A program made the position numbers and the translations under genes. From the NCBI GenBank assembly GCA_020054095.1, contig JAGVMA010000003.1, positions 1-35,731 of the forward strand: DNA of 35,731 nt. The letters are read 5' to 3'. Positions 25,520 through 32,633 of this stretch are shown piece after piece. The stretch is from Bacteroidia bacterium. GTDB lineage: Bacteria; Bacteroidota; Bacteroidia; JADZBD01. Positions within the stretch are counted from its first letter, which is position 1, and each line of letters begins with the position of its first letter. The notes beneath the pieces are model-generated. The model saw only the letters and a program-made list of their open reading frames with translations. It did no database searches and had not been told where the DNA came from.

Positions 25520-26951
25520 CGTAATCTATGCCTTGTTGTTTTAAAATTTGTTTAACGCGCACGCCATAAAAAACTAAATATGCAAAACACGCAACGCCCA
25601 CCACATAACTAAACTGAATTCCGAGTAAATCGTTTTTTGACAAGTATCCTTGTAGCCAGCTTATAAGGCCGCCACCCATTATCATCATTATTAAAAAACT
25701 TGCGCCTTCGTTTGTTTTTTTTCCAAGCCCTGCAATGGCAAGTGTAAAAATACAAGGCCAAAGTGTTGAACAAAATAACCCCACACTAATAAATGCATAT
25801 ACGCTTAACATTCCATCGGCAAGCATACCTATTATTAGTGAGCTAATGCCGCATACTGAAAATATTACTAATTGCCTTGCCGGATTTCCTTTACTTAAAA
25901 TATCGGCAATTATAACGGCTACAATTATTAATGCATAAATATAAAATGGGGTTAAATCGTGGTTAGCTATTTTATTTACCAATAAAAAAACTCCGAATGC
26001 CACATAAGGCATAGTAAACGACAAAATATTTTTTATTCCTTTGCCGATGTCTAACGCACCAACAGCACCTGCCCAGCGACCAATCATTAAACTTGCCCAA
26101 AACAAGGACACATAAGGTGCCACATCGGCAGTTGCAGTGCCCACATGTTGTTTCATAAACTCGGGCAAATTAGCAGCAGTTGCTACCTCCACACCTACGT
26201 AAACAAAAATAGCAATCATGCCGAGCCAAAGTTGTGGATAGGCGAAAACTGATTTGTTTGCATTTTCATTATTGGTTTCAGCATCGGTGCTGACGTTATT
26301 AATTTGATTGGGTACGGATGAAAATTTAAACAGAATGGCAACTAAAATAAATGCTGCTGCTAAAATGAGATAAGGTGTTTTTACGGCATCGAGCGATTCT
26401 AAGTTTTGCCCTTCGGCAATGGAGCCAAATATGGCAAAACTTACAAGTACCGGGCCGATAGTGGTTCCGATATTATTTATACCGCCCGCCAAACTTAATC
26501 GCTGTGCGCCTTTTTGCGGATTGCCCATTGTTATCGTGAGCGGATTGGCAGCGGTTTGTTGCAAGGAAAATCCGAGCCCGATAATAAAAAGTCCGGCTAT
26601 CATCAGTGCAAACGATTCGGTTTGGGCTGCAGGATAAAATAACAGGGCGCCCACTGCAGATATCATCAGCCCCAAGGCGATTCCGTTTTTATATCCTATT
26701 TGGTTTAAAATATCACCGCCTCTAATTTTTGAAAGTAAAAAATAAATTAACGAACCTACTGTGTAAGCAACATAAAAAGCTACATCAATAAACATGGTTT
26801 GCCATTGCTCCAAATTAAGTCGGTCTTTATAAACCGGAATTAATATGCCATTGCTGGCGGCAACAAATCCCCAAAAAAAGAAAACAGAAATTAATATTAA
26901 AAATCCGGAGTTGGATTTATTGTTGAGTGGCAAAGAATCAATTGTTTTCAT
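25494..26951 (-). CDS. Sugar:H+/Na+ MFS transporter (FucP/GluP-like)
   Basis: This 485-residue, twelve-helix major facilitator belongs to the FHS branch (FucP, GluP, NagP-like), which imports monosaccharides across the inner membrane. Features are FFFWGFVAASNGILIPVYKD in TM1, GLGFSLQQTAANPL in TM4, and RLSLAGGINNIGTTIGPVL in TM5. A polar, asparagine-rich loop near residues 215-232 separates the halves. It is the first gene of the glycan operon. A 22-base palindrome lies just upstream of its ATG. The likely cargo is mannose or GlcNAc, judged from the neighbours; sequence alone does not decide. Confidence 0.9.
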   Translation of the reverse strand: MKTIDSLPLNNKSNSGFLILISVFFFWGFVAASNGILIPVYKDRLNLEQWQTMFIDVAFYVAYTVGSLIYFLLSKIRGGDILNQIGYKNGIALGLMISAVGALLFYPAAQTESFALMIAGLFIIGLGFSLQQTAANPLTITMGNPQKGAQRLSLAGGINNIGTTIGPVLVSFAIFGSIAEGQNLESLDAVKTPYLILAAAFILVAILFKFSSVPNQINNVSTDAETNNENANKSVFAYPQLWLGMIAIFVYVGVEVATAANLPEFMKQHVGTATADVAPYVSLFWASLMIGRWAGAVGALDIGKGIKNILSFTMPYVAFGVFLLVNKIANHDLTPFYIYALIIVAVIIADILSKGNPARQLVIFSVCGISSLIIGMLADGMLSVYAFISVGLFCSTLWPCIFTLAIAGLGKKTNEGASFLIMMIMGGGLISWLQGYLSKNDLLGIQFSYVVGVACFAYLVFYGVRVKQILKQQGIDYDAKNNSGS

Positions 26952-26958
26952 GCAAGGA

Positions 26959-26980
26959 ATTTACTTTCGGAAAAGTAAAT
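26959..26980 (-). promoter_or_regulatory. Palindrome ahead of the glycan operon
   Basis: A perfect 9-bp inverted repeat (ATTTACTTT at 26959-26967, AAAGTAAAT at 26972-26980) surrounds a 4-base centre, 8-29 bases before the transporter start. It could be an operator for a sugar-responsive repressor or a leader hairpin. No regulator gene is next to the operon. Confidence 0.5.
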
Positions 26981-26994
26981 AAAATCATTGCAGA

Positions 26995-27027
26995 AAAATT
27001 TAGATGCAATTGTTTGTTATCACCAAA
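26995..27027 (-). promoter_or_regulatory. Candidate promoter of the glycan operon
   Basis: On the minus strand TTTG (27027-27024) and TAAATTTT (27002-26995, one mismatch to TAnnTTTG) are 21 bases apart. Transcription would begin just before the palindrome at 26959-26980. Confidence 0.35.
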
Positions 27028-27040
27028 AGATAAACAGTGA

Positions 27041-27400
27041 TTAGTTATTGGGTGCGCCTGCGTTATACCAGCAGCGAAGTATTTCAAGCTCGGTAGTTGT
27101 AAGTGGGCCATTGGCGCTGTAGGTCGGAGGCATATTGCCTTGTACAAAAACTCTGTTATTAAACTGCCCGCCAGTAACTTTTGCATTTAGCCCTGCATAA
27201 GTTGTAAAATCGCCCGAACCAAAATTAGCAACATGGCAACTTGGAATGGCACACTTTGCATTTACCACTGCGGTTACTGAAGTGGTATTGGTAATTGTGT
27301 CGCAGCTAACGAGGGCTTTGGGCTTGATTGCCCCTTTATCAACTGTGCATGATATGGCAAAAACGAAAAAGATAAATATTGCTGTATAGGTTTTGTTCAT
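27041..27400 (-). CDS. Small c-type haem lipoprotein (CX4CH)
   Basis: This 119-residue lipoprotein has its lipobox Cys at residue 18 (FVFAISC). It carries a haem-attachment motif of the rarer CX4CH form, Cys50-AIPS-Cys55-His56. A possible distal haem ligand, Met90, lies in the segment FVQGNMPPTYS, followed by LTTTELEILRCWYNAGAPN; that layout (haem motif, 'MPP', then 'L...E...I..W...GAPN') is the fold seen in small extracytoplasmic cytochromes of this phylum. It is the last gene of a three-gene cluster in which every product has a haem motif, and it begins 16 bases after the preceding gene. The likely role is electron transfer at the membrane surface. Confidence 0.72.
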   Translation of the reverse strand: MNKTYTAIFIFFVFAISCTVDKGAIKPKALVSCDTITNTTSVTAVVNAKCAIPSCHVANFGSGDFTTYAGLNAKVTGGQFNNRVFVQGNMPPTYSANGPLTTTELEILRCWYNAGAPNN

Positions 27401-27416
27401 ATTAGAAAAACTTAGC

Positions 27417-28250
27417 TTACAATTTTACAATTTTTTTGGTATAAGCGCCTTCTGTTCCGCTGATATTTAACAGATACATTCCGCTCGAAAATTCTTGTGT
27501 ATCAATATTTATTATTGAATTGATAGACGAAACATAAACCACTTTGCCGCTAATATCGAAAAGAGTAATCGCTCCATCGGTAATCTGCTTTTGAATGTTT
27601 ACAGAAATTGACTCGTTGAACGGAACAGGGAAAACAGAAACAGTACCATCAGTAAAATAAGTATTTATGCCCGATAGCGGATCTTGCTGAACGGTGAGCG
27701 ATGAAAGTAAGCACTGGTCGCCCGATGAGTTAGCTTGGTTATTAGTAGCCATAAACGCACCATAAAAAGTAACAGCTCCGTTGTTAGGTGCTGGGGCTTG
27801 CCAATTAAATGTCCACGTTTTAGTTCCAGTTCCGCTTGTGCCGGCTGTTTTATGTTCTATGTATTTTGTTCCGCCAACCAATTGTGTTTCAGTTGAGTTA
27901 GTAACAATCAATGTTCCCTCTTGCTGTCCGGCTGTATTTTGCGGTGATATTTGAAAGCCAAATTTGTTGATGTTCGGAACAGCAATTGTAGCTGTTATGG
28001 TGTATATCGAGTCGGATAAATAACCTGTACCCGGAATATTGGATGTAATCATGCCGGGAAGTGTTTGTGGCGTTCCGGTATGGCAGCTTGTACAATTGGA
28101 GTTATCTCCGGGCGAGCCCGTTTTGCCCGCAGGCGGACCACTTGTATATGAGATGGCGTTAAAATTACAAACCGCCACGAGGAAAACAGAAACTGCAATT
28201 GATAAGGTCGCAGTATAAGCGAGTTTCTGTGCTGTCATATTTTTTTTCAA
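27417..28250 (-). CDS. Choice-of-anchor V (reelin-like) protein with haem motif and T9SS tail
   Basis: This 277-residue exported protein has a classical CX2CH haem motif (Cys53-TS-Cys56-His57) in the segment SPGDNSNCTSCHTGTPQ directly after the signal region. A beta-sandwich of the choice-of-anchor V/reelin type follows (PNINKFGFQISPQN, TKTWTFNWQAPAPNNGAVTFYGAFMATN). From about residue 205 it has a T9SS type A tail (VSVFPVPFNESISVNI to YTKKIVKL). Proteins of this type are known in Bacteroidota only by domain name. The position between the copper monooxygenase and the haem lipoprotein points to a shared redox process outside the cell. Confidence 0.8.
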   Translation of the reverse strand: MKKNMTAQKLAYTATLSIAVSVFLVAVCNFNAISYTSGPPAGKTGSPGDNSNCTSCHTGTPQTLPGMITSNIPGTGYLSDSIYTITATIAVPNINKFGFQISPQNTAGQQEGTLIVTNSTETQLVGGTKYIEHKTAGTSGTGTKTWTFNWQAPAPNNGAVTFYGAFMATNNQANSSGDQCLLSSLTVQQDPLSGINTYFTDGTVSVFPVPFNESISVNIQKQITDGAITLFDISGKVVYVSSINSIINIDTQEFSSGMYLLNISGTEGAYTKKIVKL

Positions 28251-28319
28251 GAAAATTTGTTATGTCAATTCTAATTCTATGTTAGGCGTATTTCCTAAAT
28301 TATTTTTAGCGCACTATTA

Positions 28320-29894
28320 CTAATCAGAAACAACCAACTTGCCCGTGTTAACTGTAGTGTTATTGTGTATAAACTTATATATATACACTCCGCTATTAAA
28401 ACGGGTGCAATCCAATACCGATTTTTCGGCATAAAGTTCGCCCCTGTAAACTGTTTTTCCCAGCAAATCGGTAATATCAATGTATGTATTTCCGTTGAAG
28501 TTATCAATTCCGCTAATTTCCACATTCACCTTATCTTTAGCAGGATTAGGATAGAGCTTAACAGCATAGCCATCGTCATACACAATATTGTTTTGTGATA
28601 ATAGTAAAGTGCTGTCAAGAATAATGTTTTCATCTCCGGGGAAATAAGCTAAAAAAGCAAAAAACACCATCATCATTTCTTCATCAGTTGCTTCACCAGG
28701 CAAAACCCAATTATTGGGATTTGGCGCATTGGGATTGTTAGTGGTGTTATCGTAAAGCGCTTCGGCATACAGCATGGAGTTAGCCGGCAGTTTTATTAAT
28801 TTTTGGAAAGAATAAAATCCCTGCCAACGAAAATCCCAATTTTCGATATTGATAAAAGGGATAGTTTGATTTTGTGGTGTAACCGCCCACGATTTAATTT
28901 TTGTTCCCACCAAATGCATGTGAGGAGCTACCCATAACAACGATAAATCAATAACTGGCGCCTGATATTGCTCGTAAAATGTGGCCGTACTGTTTGGGGG
29001 AATAACCAGTGGACCATTGGTGATAGAAGCAAAGTGTTCGAGTGGTGCTGCCAAATAAACCCTGCGAACAAAATTATTAGGGGTATAATATATTTTTACA
29101 AATGTTGTATCGGATAGACCATGTGCCCAACTTGGATAATGTATTTGCAAAATAAAATCGCCATTAGCCGCCTGCCTTATTCCCATCCCATTCGGCAGAA
29201 ACTGACTGACAGTTCCCGGAGTCCATGCGCCAAGAAGTTCAATATCATTCACGCCCACTCCACCAGAAGAGGTGTATCCGGGATCAGGATCGTTTTGGTC
29301 TAAAACAGCTGCCTGTCCTGTTGTATCGTAATACATTAACACGTGATGTACTATTTGATGATTTTTGGGAACAATATCAATTCCTTTAATAAACTTCGGA
29401 TTTATTAAACCGCCCGGAATCACAAAACATCGATACATGTCATCGCCATTTAGGCCATTGGTATCAACGGTGTAAGGTGGTATTTGTATAATTAAATCAG
29501 GTGTTCCGCTTAGTGTGCCCGATGTAGGGAAAACAGGTAGTGGGGCCTGCTGAGTAGTATCGCCCGATTGACCACCTTGGTTAATCCAATCTTGTATAGT
29601 TTGAATTTCTATAGAAGTTAACGTGCGGTGCGATTCGCCTTTCAACTGGGAATACGTTGTATCGGGGGGCCAAGGTGGCATTTTTCCAATCATAGTATAG
29701 CCGCCAATACTGTAACGATTATTATAGGCATCGGTGTAGGTTTCTAGCTTTAAATAGTTGGCGCCAACGCCATTGGTGTTATGGCAACTAAGGCATTTGT
29801 TGTAAAATATGGGAAGCACATCGTTAACCCATGTAGTTTGTGCGGTTAATGGCAAAGATGCCGTAATAGATAAAGCGAGTAAAAGTTTTTTCAT
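28320..29894 (-). CDS. PHM-like type II copper monooxygenase with haem domain and T9SS tail
   Basis: This 524-residue exported protein has a signal peptide (residues 1-19) and a cytochrome c-like domain (about 20-108) with CLSCH (Cys34, Cys37, His38) and a distal Met72 in KMPPWPPD. A copper type II ascorbate-dependent monooxygenase region follows (about 130-440). All expected copper ligands are visible: His183/His184 in HQIVHHVLMYYD and His252 in LQIHYP for the first site, and His325/His327 in APHMHLVG plus Met407 in TDEEMMMVFFAFLAYFP for the second. A T9SS tail begins at about 446 (KLYPNPAKDKVNVEI). Relatives such as PHM and dopamine beta-hydroxylase hydroxylate C-H bonds using two one-electron donations. 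The fused haem could be the donor here. The substrate is unknown. It has its own promoter and heads the cluster. Confidence 0.87.
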   Translation of the reverse strand: MKKLLLALSITASLPLTAQTTWVNDVLPIFYNKCLSCHNTNGVGANYLKLETYTDAYNNRYSIGGYTMIGKMPPWPPDTTYSQLKGESHRTLTSIEIQTIQDWINQGGQSGDTTQQAPLPVFPTSGTLSGTPDLIIQIPPYTVDTNGLNGDDMYRCFVIPGGLINPKFIKGIDIVPKNHQIVHHVLMYYDTTGQAAVLDQNDPDPGYTSSGGVGVNDIELLGAWTPGTVSQFLPNGMGIRQAANGDFILQIHYPSWAHGLSDTTFVKIYYTPNNFVRRVYLAAPLEHFASITNGPLVIPPNSTATFYEQYQAPVIDLSLLWVAPHMHLVGTKIKSWAVTPQNQTIPFINIENWDFRWQGFYSFQKLIKLPANSMLYAEALYDNTTNNPNAPNPNNWVLPGEATDEEMMMVFFAFLAYFPGDENIILDSTLLLSQNNIVYDDGYAVKLYPNPAKDKVNVEISGIDNFNGNTYIDITDLLGKTVYRGELYAEKSVLDCTRFNSGVYIYKFIHNNTTVNTGKLVVSD

Positions 29895-29914
29895 CCTGTG
29901 GTGATTTGGTGATT

Positions 29915-29943
29915 CAAATTTAATGAAATTTGCCTATTACCAA
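29915..29943 (-). promoter_or_regulatory. Promoter of the haem/copper cluster
   Basis: The minus strand has TTG (29943-29941), 18 bases, then TAAATTTG (29922-29915), a full -7 match, 20 bases before the start codon of the monooxygenase gene. Confidence 0.6.
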
Positions 29944-30010
29944 TAGGACTAAATGGATTGCAATAGGTTTAATGAAGATGTCTTCTTTATTTAAATCATA
30001 CCTTTGGCGC

Positions 30011-30886
30011 ATGTTATTACTAAAGCCCGAAAATTTTTCGGATTACGAACTAATTGATTGTGGCAATTTTGAAAAGTTAGAACGATTTGGCAATTGCATC
30101 ACCATCAGGCCCGAGCCACAAGCGCTTTGGGATAGAAAATTATCGGTAACCGATTGGGAAAAGCGAGCGCATCTAAAATTTTTACCGCGCTCAAGTTCTT
30201 CTGGCGAGTGGAAAAAAATAAAACCGCACCCCGATAGATGGAACGTACACTTCAAATTGGGCGATTAGGCAATAAATTTCAGATTGGCGTTAACTTCTTT
30301 TAAGCACGTTGGCATTTTCCCTGAGCAAGCCGTTAACTGGAATTATATTTACCAGTCAATTACCGAAATAAAGAAAACGGTTGCCGCACCTAAATTTTTG
30401 AATTTATTTGCATACACAGGTGGTGCCTCATTAGCAGCTAAAGCTGCCGGAGCAGATGTAACACATGTTGATTCAATAAAGCAGGTGGTAACTTGGGCGC
30501 GCGAAAACATGGATTTATCAAAACTCGAAAACATAAGATGGGTGGTGGAAGATGCCATGAAATTTGTAAAGCGCGAAGTAAAACGCGGCAATAAATACAA
30601 TGGAATTATTTTAGACCCTCCTGCTTATGGCCATGGCCCTGATGGCGAAAAATGGAAACTGGAAGACAACATAAATGAAATGATGAAACTTGTTTTGCAG
30701 TTGCTTGACGATGAGAAATGCTTCGTGATTTTAAATGCTTACTCACTCGGACTATCAGCAATGGTAACCGAAAATTTATTAGCCGAAAAACAAAATCCAA
30801 AAATTGAAATAGGCGAATTGTATCTGCAATCAACTACTAATCAAAAACTGCCGCTGGGAGTTTTTGGCAGGTTTAAAAATTTTTAA
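30011..30886 (+). pseudogene. RlmI-like rRNA methyltransferase interrupted by in-frame TAG
   Basis: This is a class I SAM-dependent methyltransferase of the RlmI/RlmK-related family (PF10672 type), expected to modify cytosine in 23S rRNA. From ATG 30011 the frame reads LLLKPENFSDYELIDCGNFE and IRPEPQALWDRKL, then meets TAG at 30266-30268 after VHFKLGD. It continues in the same frame with AINFRLALTSFKHVGIFPEQAVNW, the SAM motif FAYTGGASLAAKAAGA, and the catalytic-region ILDPPAYGHGPDGEKWKLED, ending at 30886. No other defect is visible in about 290 codons. A recent nonsense mutation, a sequencing error or stop-codon read-through would all fit. Longer TTG-led starts upstream add nothing conserved. 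Confidence 0.8.
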
Positions 30887-30929
30887 TGATGCGCAGTGTT
30901 GTAAATAGTTGCCTCTTTTTTCTTGCCCT

Positions 30930-30958
30930 CGTCATTGCGAGCGCAGCGAAGCAATCGC
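30930..30958. repeat. Intergenic palindromic repeat (GTCATTGCGAGCGnAGCGAAGCAATC type)
   Basis: The sequence at 30930-30958 (core ATTGC at 30934-30938, GCAAT at 30951-30955, with CGC/GCG inside) is the well-known type of dispersed repeat seen in many bacterial genomes between convergent genes. Here it lies between two convergent genes and also supplies the last codons of the minus-strand gene. Only one copy is present in this window. Confidence 0.6.
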
Positions 30959-32452
30959 ACTTATTATTTCCCTAAATTTTTTACCCTCAATTTTCGCGCT
31001 AAGCCAAGCTATTAAATTAAAATACTCTAATGGCCGGCTTTCCATTCTGTCTTTTTTTAATCGCAGTAATTCTTTTCTCAGTAATGTAAATTTTTCAATT
31101 ATATCTTCTTCGTCTTTTGCTTTTGATAGTTTAGATTTTATGAAGCTTAAAATCACAGTTTCAAAACGGTGTAATGTTTTTCGTTTTAGCAAAACACGGT
31201 AAGTGCGCTTAACCAATGTTTTCAAAAATTCGGGCGAAGCGCCTTTTTCAAAATGAACGATGATGAAAAAAATATTTACCATGCTTTCCATGTCCCACCT
31301 AACATCTAAATGATGTTCGTTTAGGGTTTTGTTCAACCAATAAAGCGATTCTTTATAGCGCTCGTTCACAAAATAATTCATCGCTATATTAACGCAATAG
31401 CCCGCCACTTCTAATTCGGCAAGGTTGGCACGGTGCAAATCAAGTTCGGTTATTAGTTGTTCGGTTTTTTGCAATCCTTTGTCAAATTGCCTCACCAAAT
31501 TGTGATAAGTTATTTCATGACTATAAATTACAAGCGAAGCCGTAAGATGGTTAGGGTTTTTAAACTGCACACGCGATTGCTGAAAAAAAGCGATGTAGTT
31601 TTTTAAATGATCGGTATAATTTAATTGTGTGCAACAATATAAAAATGCATTAATGGCAGATATAAAACCACTTGTGTTTATTTTCACTTGCTCGGGCGCG
31701 GTTAAATAAGTATCCACATTTTTTTTACTGCTCGCAAATTGATTTTTTAAATCGCCTTTCATAAAATAATAAATAAACCGCGCATAATAAACTTGGCGCT
31801 TGGCTGCCAAGCTCATTGCTTTTTCATCGGCATCAAAAATACTTTTGCCAATTATCTTTCGCGTTTTCAGCTCATCGTTTTTTGTTCTGAAAAATCCGAG
31901 ATTCAAATGCTGTTTGTACAGCTTCATAAAAGCGGTTTTATACTGCTGCTGATTTTGAACCACCGCAAGTGTTTTATTCATTTCATCCACCCGTAATTGC
32001 TGGCCTCCAAAATCAAATAATTTGCTGCACACTAATTCTTCCAGCCGCAGCACATCAAAAAGCAATAATTGCAATTCGTGTTTTTGCGCAAGCACCTTTG
32101 CCTTTGTAATTGTTTTTTTACACAAGCCGTATAATCCTTTGTCAAATAAAATGGTGGCTCGGTGTATGAGCGAATATATTTCCGATTCGGGGCTTTTGTG
32201 AAACGATTCTAAACTGAACAAAATCATACTTTGCAAATGATGCTTGCGCCAAGTGTAGTTATCAATAAAACTTGCTTTTGCATTTTTTGTCTTGAATTTT
32301 TTTTCGTCATAAAGCTTCAATTTGTCTAACGCATCAAACAAAAGCAAATATGTTTTATCGCCTTTTTGCAGGTTTGAGTAAAGTTTAAAATACCTTTTCT
32401 CGTTTCCGGTAAGTGATTTAATGAGCTGGAACAGCTCGTCTTTATGCTCCAT
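30932..32452 (-). CDS. Helical repeat protein of unknown function
   Basis: I can name no function. The 506-residue, lysine- and leucine-rich protein has no signal peptide and appears wholly alpha-helical, with TPR-like spacing in the middle (LFDKGLYGLCKKTITKAKVLAQKHELQLLLFDVLRLEELV). It opens with HKDELFQLIKSLTGNEKRYFKLYSN, a start I associate with a family of uncharacterised cytoplasmic proteins in Bacteroidota. ATG 32452 is chosen because the 21 residues upstream look untranslated and the conserved part begins here. Its final residues (SAIASLRSQ) are encoded by an intergenic repeat, so the native end has been replaced or extended. It converges with the methyltransferase gene 45 bases away. 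Confidence 0.75.
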   Translation of the reverse strand: MEHKDELFQLIKSLTGNEKRYFKLYSNLQKGDKTYLLLFDALDKLKLYDEKKFKTKNAKASFIDNYTWRKHHLQSMILFSLESFHKSPESEIYSLIHRATILFDKGLYGLCKKTITKAKVLAQKHELQLLLFDVLRLEELVCSKLFDFGGQQLRVDEMNKTLAVVQNQQQYKTAFMKLYKQHLNLGFFRTKNDELKTRKIIGKSIFDADEKAMSLAAKRQVYYARFIYYFMKGDLKNQFASSKKNVDTYLTAPEQVKINTSGFISAINAFLYCCTQLNYTDHLKNYIAFFQQSRVQFKNPNHLTASLVIYSHEITYHNLVRQFDKGLQKTEQLITELDLHRANLAELEVAGYCVNIAMNYFVNERYKESLYWLNKTLNEHHLDVRWDMESMVNIFFIIVHFEKGASPEFLKTLVKRTYRVLLKRKTLHRFETVILSFIKSKLSKAKDEEDIIEKFTLLRKELLRLKKDRMESRPLEYFNLIAWLSAKIEGKKFREIISAIASLRSQ

Positions 32453-32576
32453 GAGAATCAAATTAAATGATAAATGATACTGTTTTAACCCTTTAATTAC
32501 AGTGCAAGTAAACACATTTATACCGTATTGCCAAAAATGGGAATCAAATTGTATTTTTCATTTAACGCCCTTTTTC

Positions 32577-32607
32577 TTGACTTCAGTATCACGGCAATCT
32601 ACTTTTG
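32577..32607 (+). promoter_or_regulatory. Promoter for the FG-GAP protein gene
   Basis: TTG (32577-32579), 20 bases and TACTTTTG (32600-32607), a full -7 match, lie 26 bases before ATG 32634. This also argues against the longer ORF that would begin at 32502. Confidence 0.6.
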
Positions 32608-32633
32608 GCAAACAAACAACAAAACTCTTTCAC

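Noticed and set aside
28320-29894. Nitrous-oxide reductase or multicopper oxidase instead of PHM-like
   Set aside because: No type I copper motif or CuA motif is present; the HH, H, HxH, M ligand order is that of type II monooxygenases.
29930-30010. Longer N-terminus for the interrupted methyltransferase
   Set aside because: The extra 27 residues begin at TTG and are not conserved in the family, whose proteins start near LLLKPENFSDYELID.
32453-32515. Longer N-terminus for the 506-residue helical protein
   Set aside because: The added 21 residues start from a weak position and do not resemble the conserved family start at ATG 32452.
32502-32633. 44-residue N-terminal extension of the FG-GAP protein
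   Set aside because: A full -7 promoter box at 32600-32607 falls inside it, and ATG 32634 gives a proper signal peptide.
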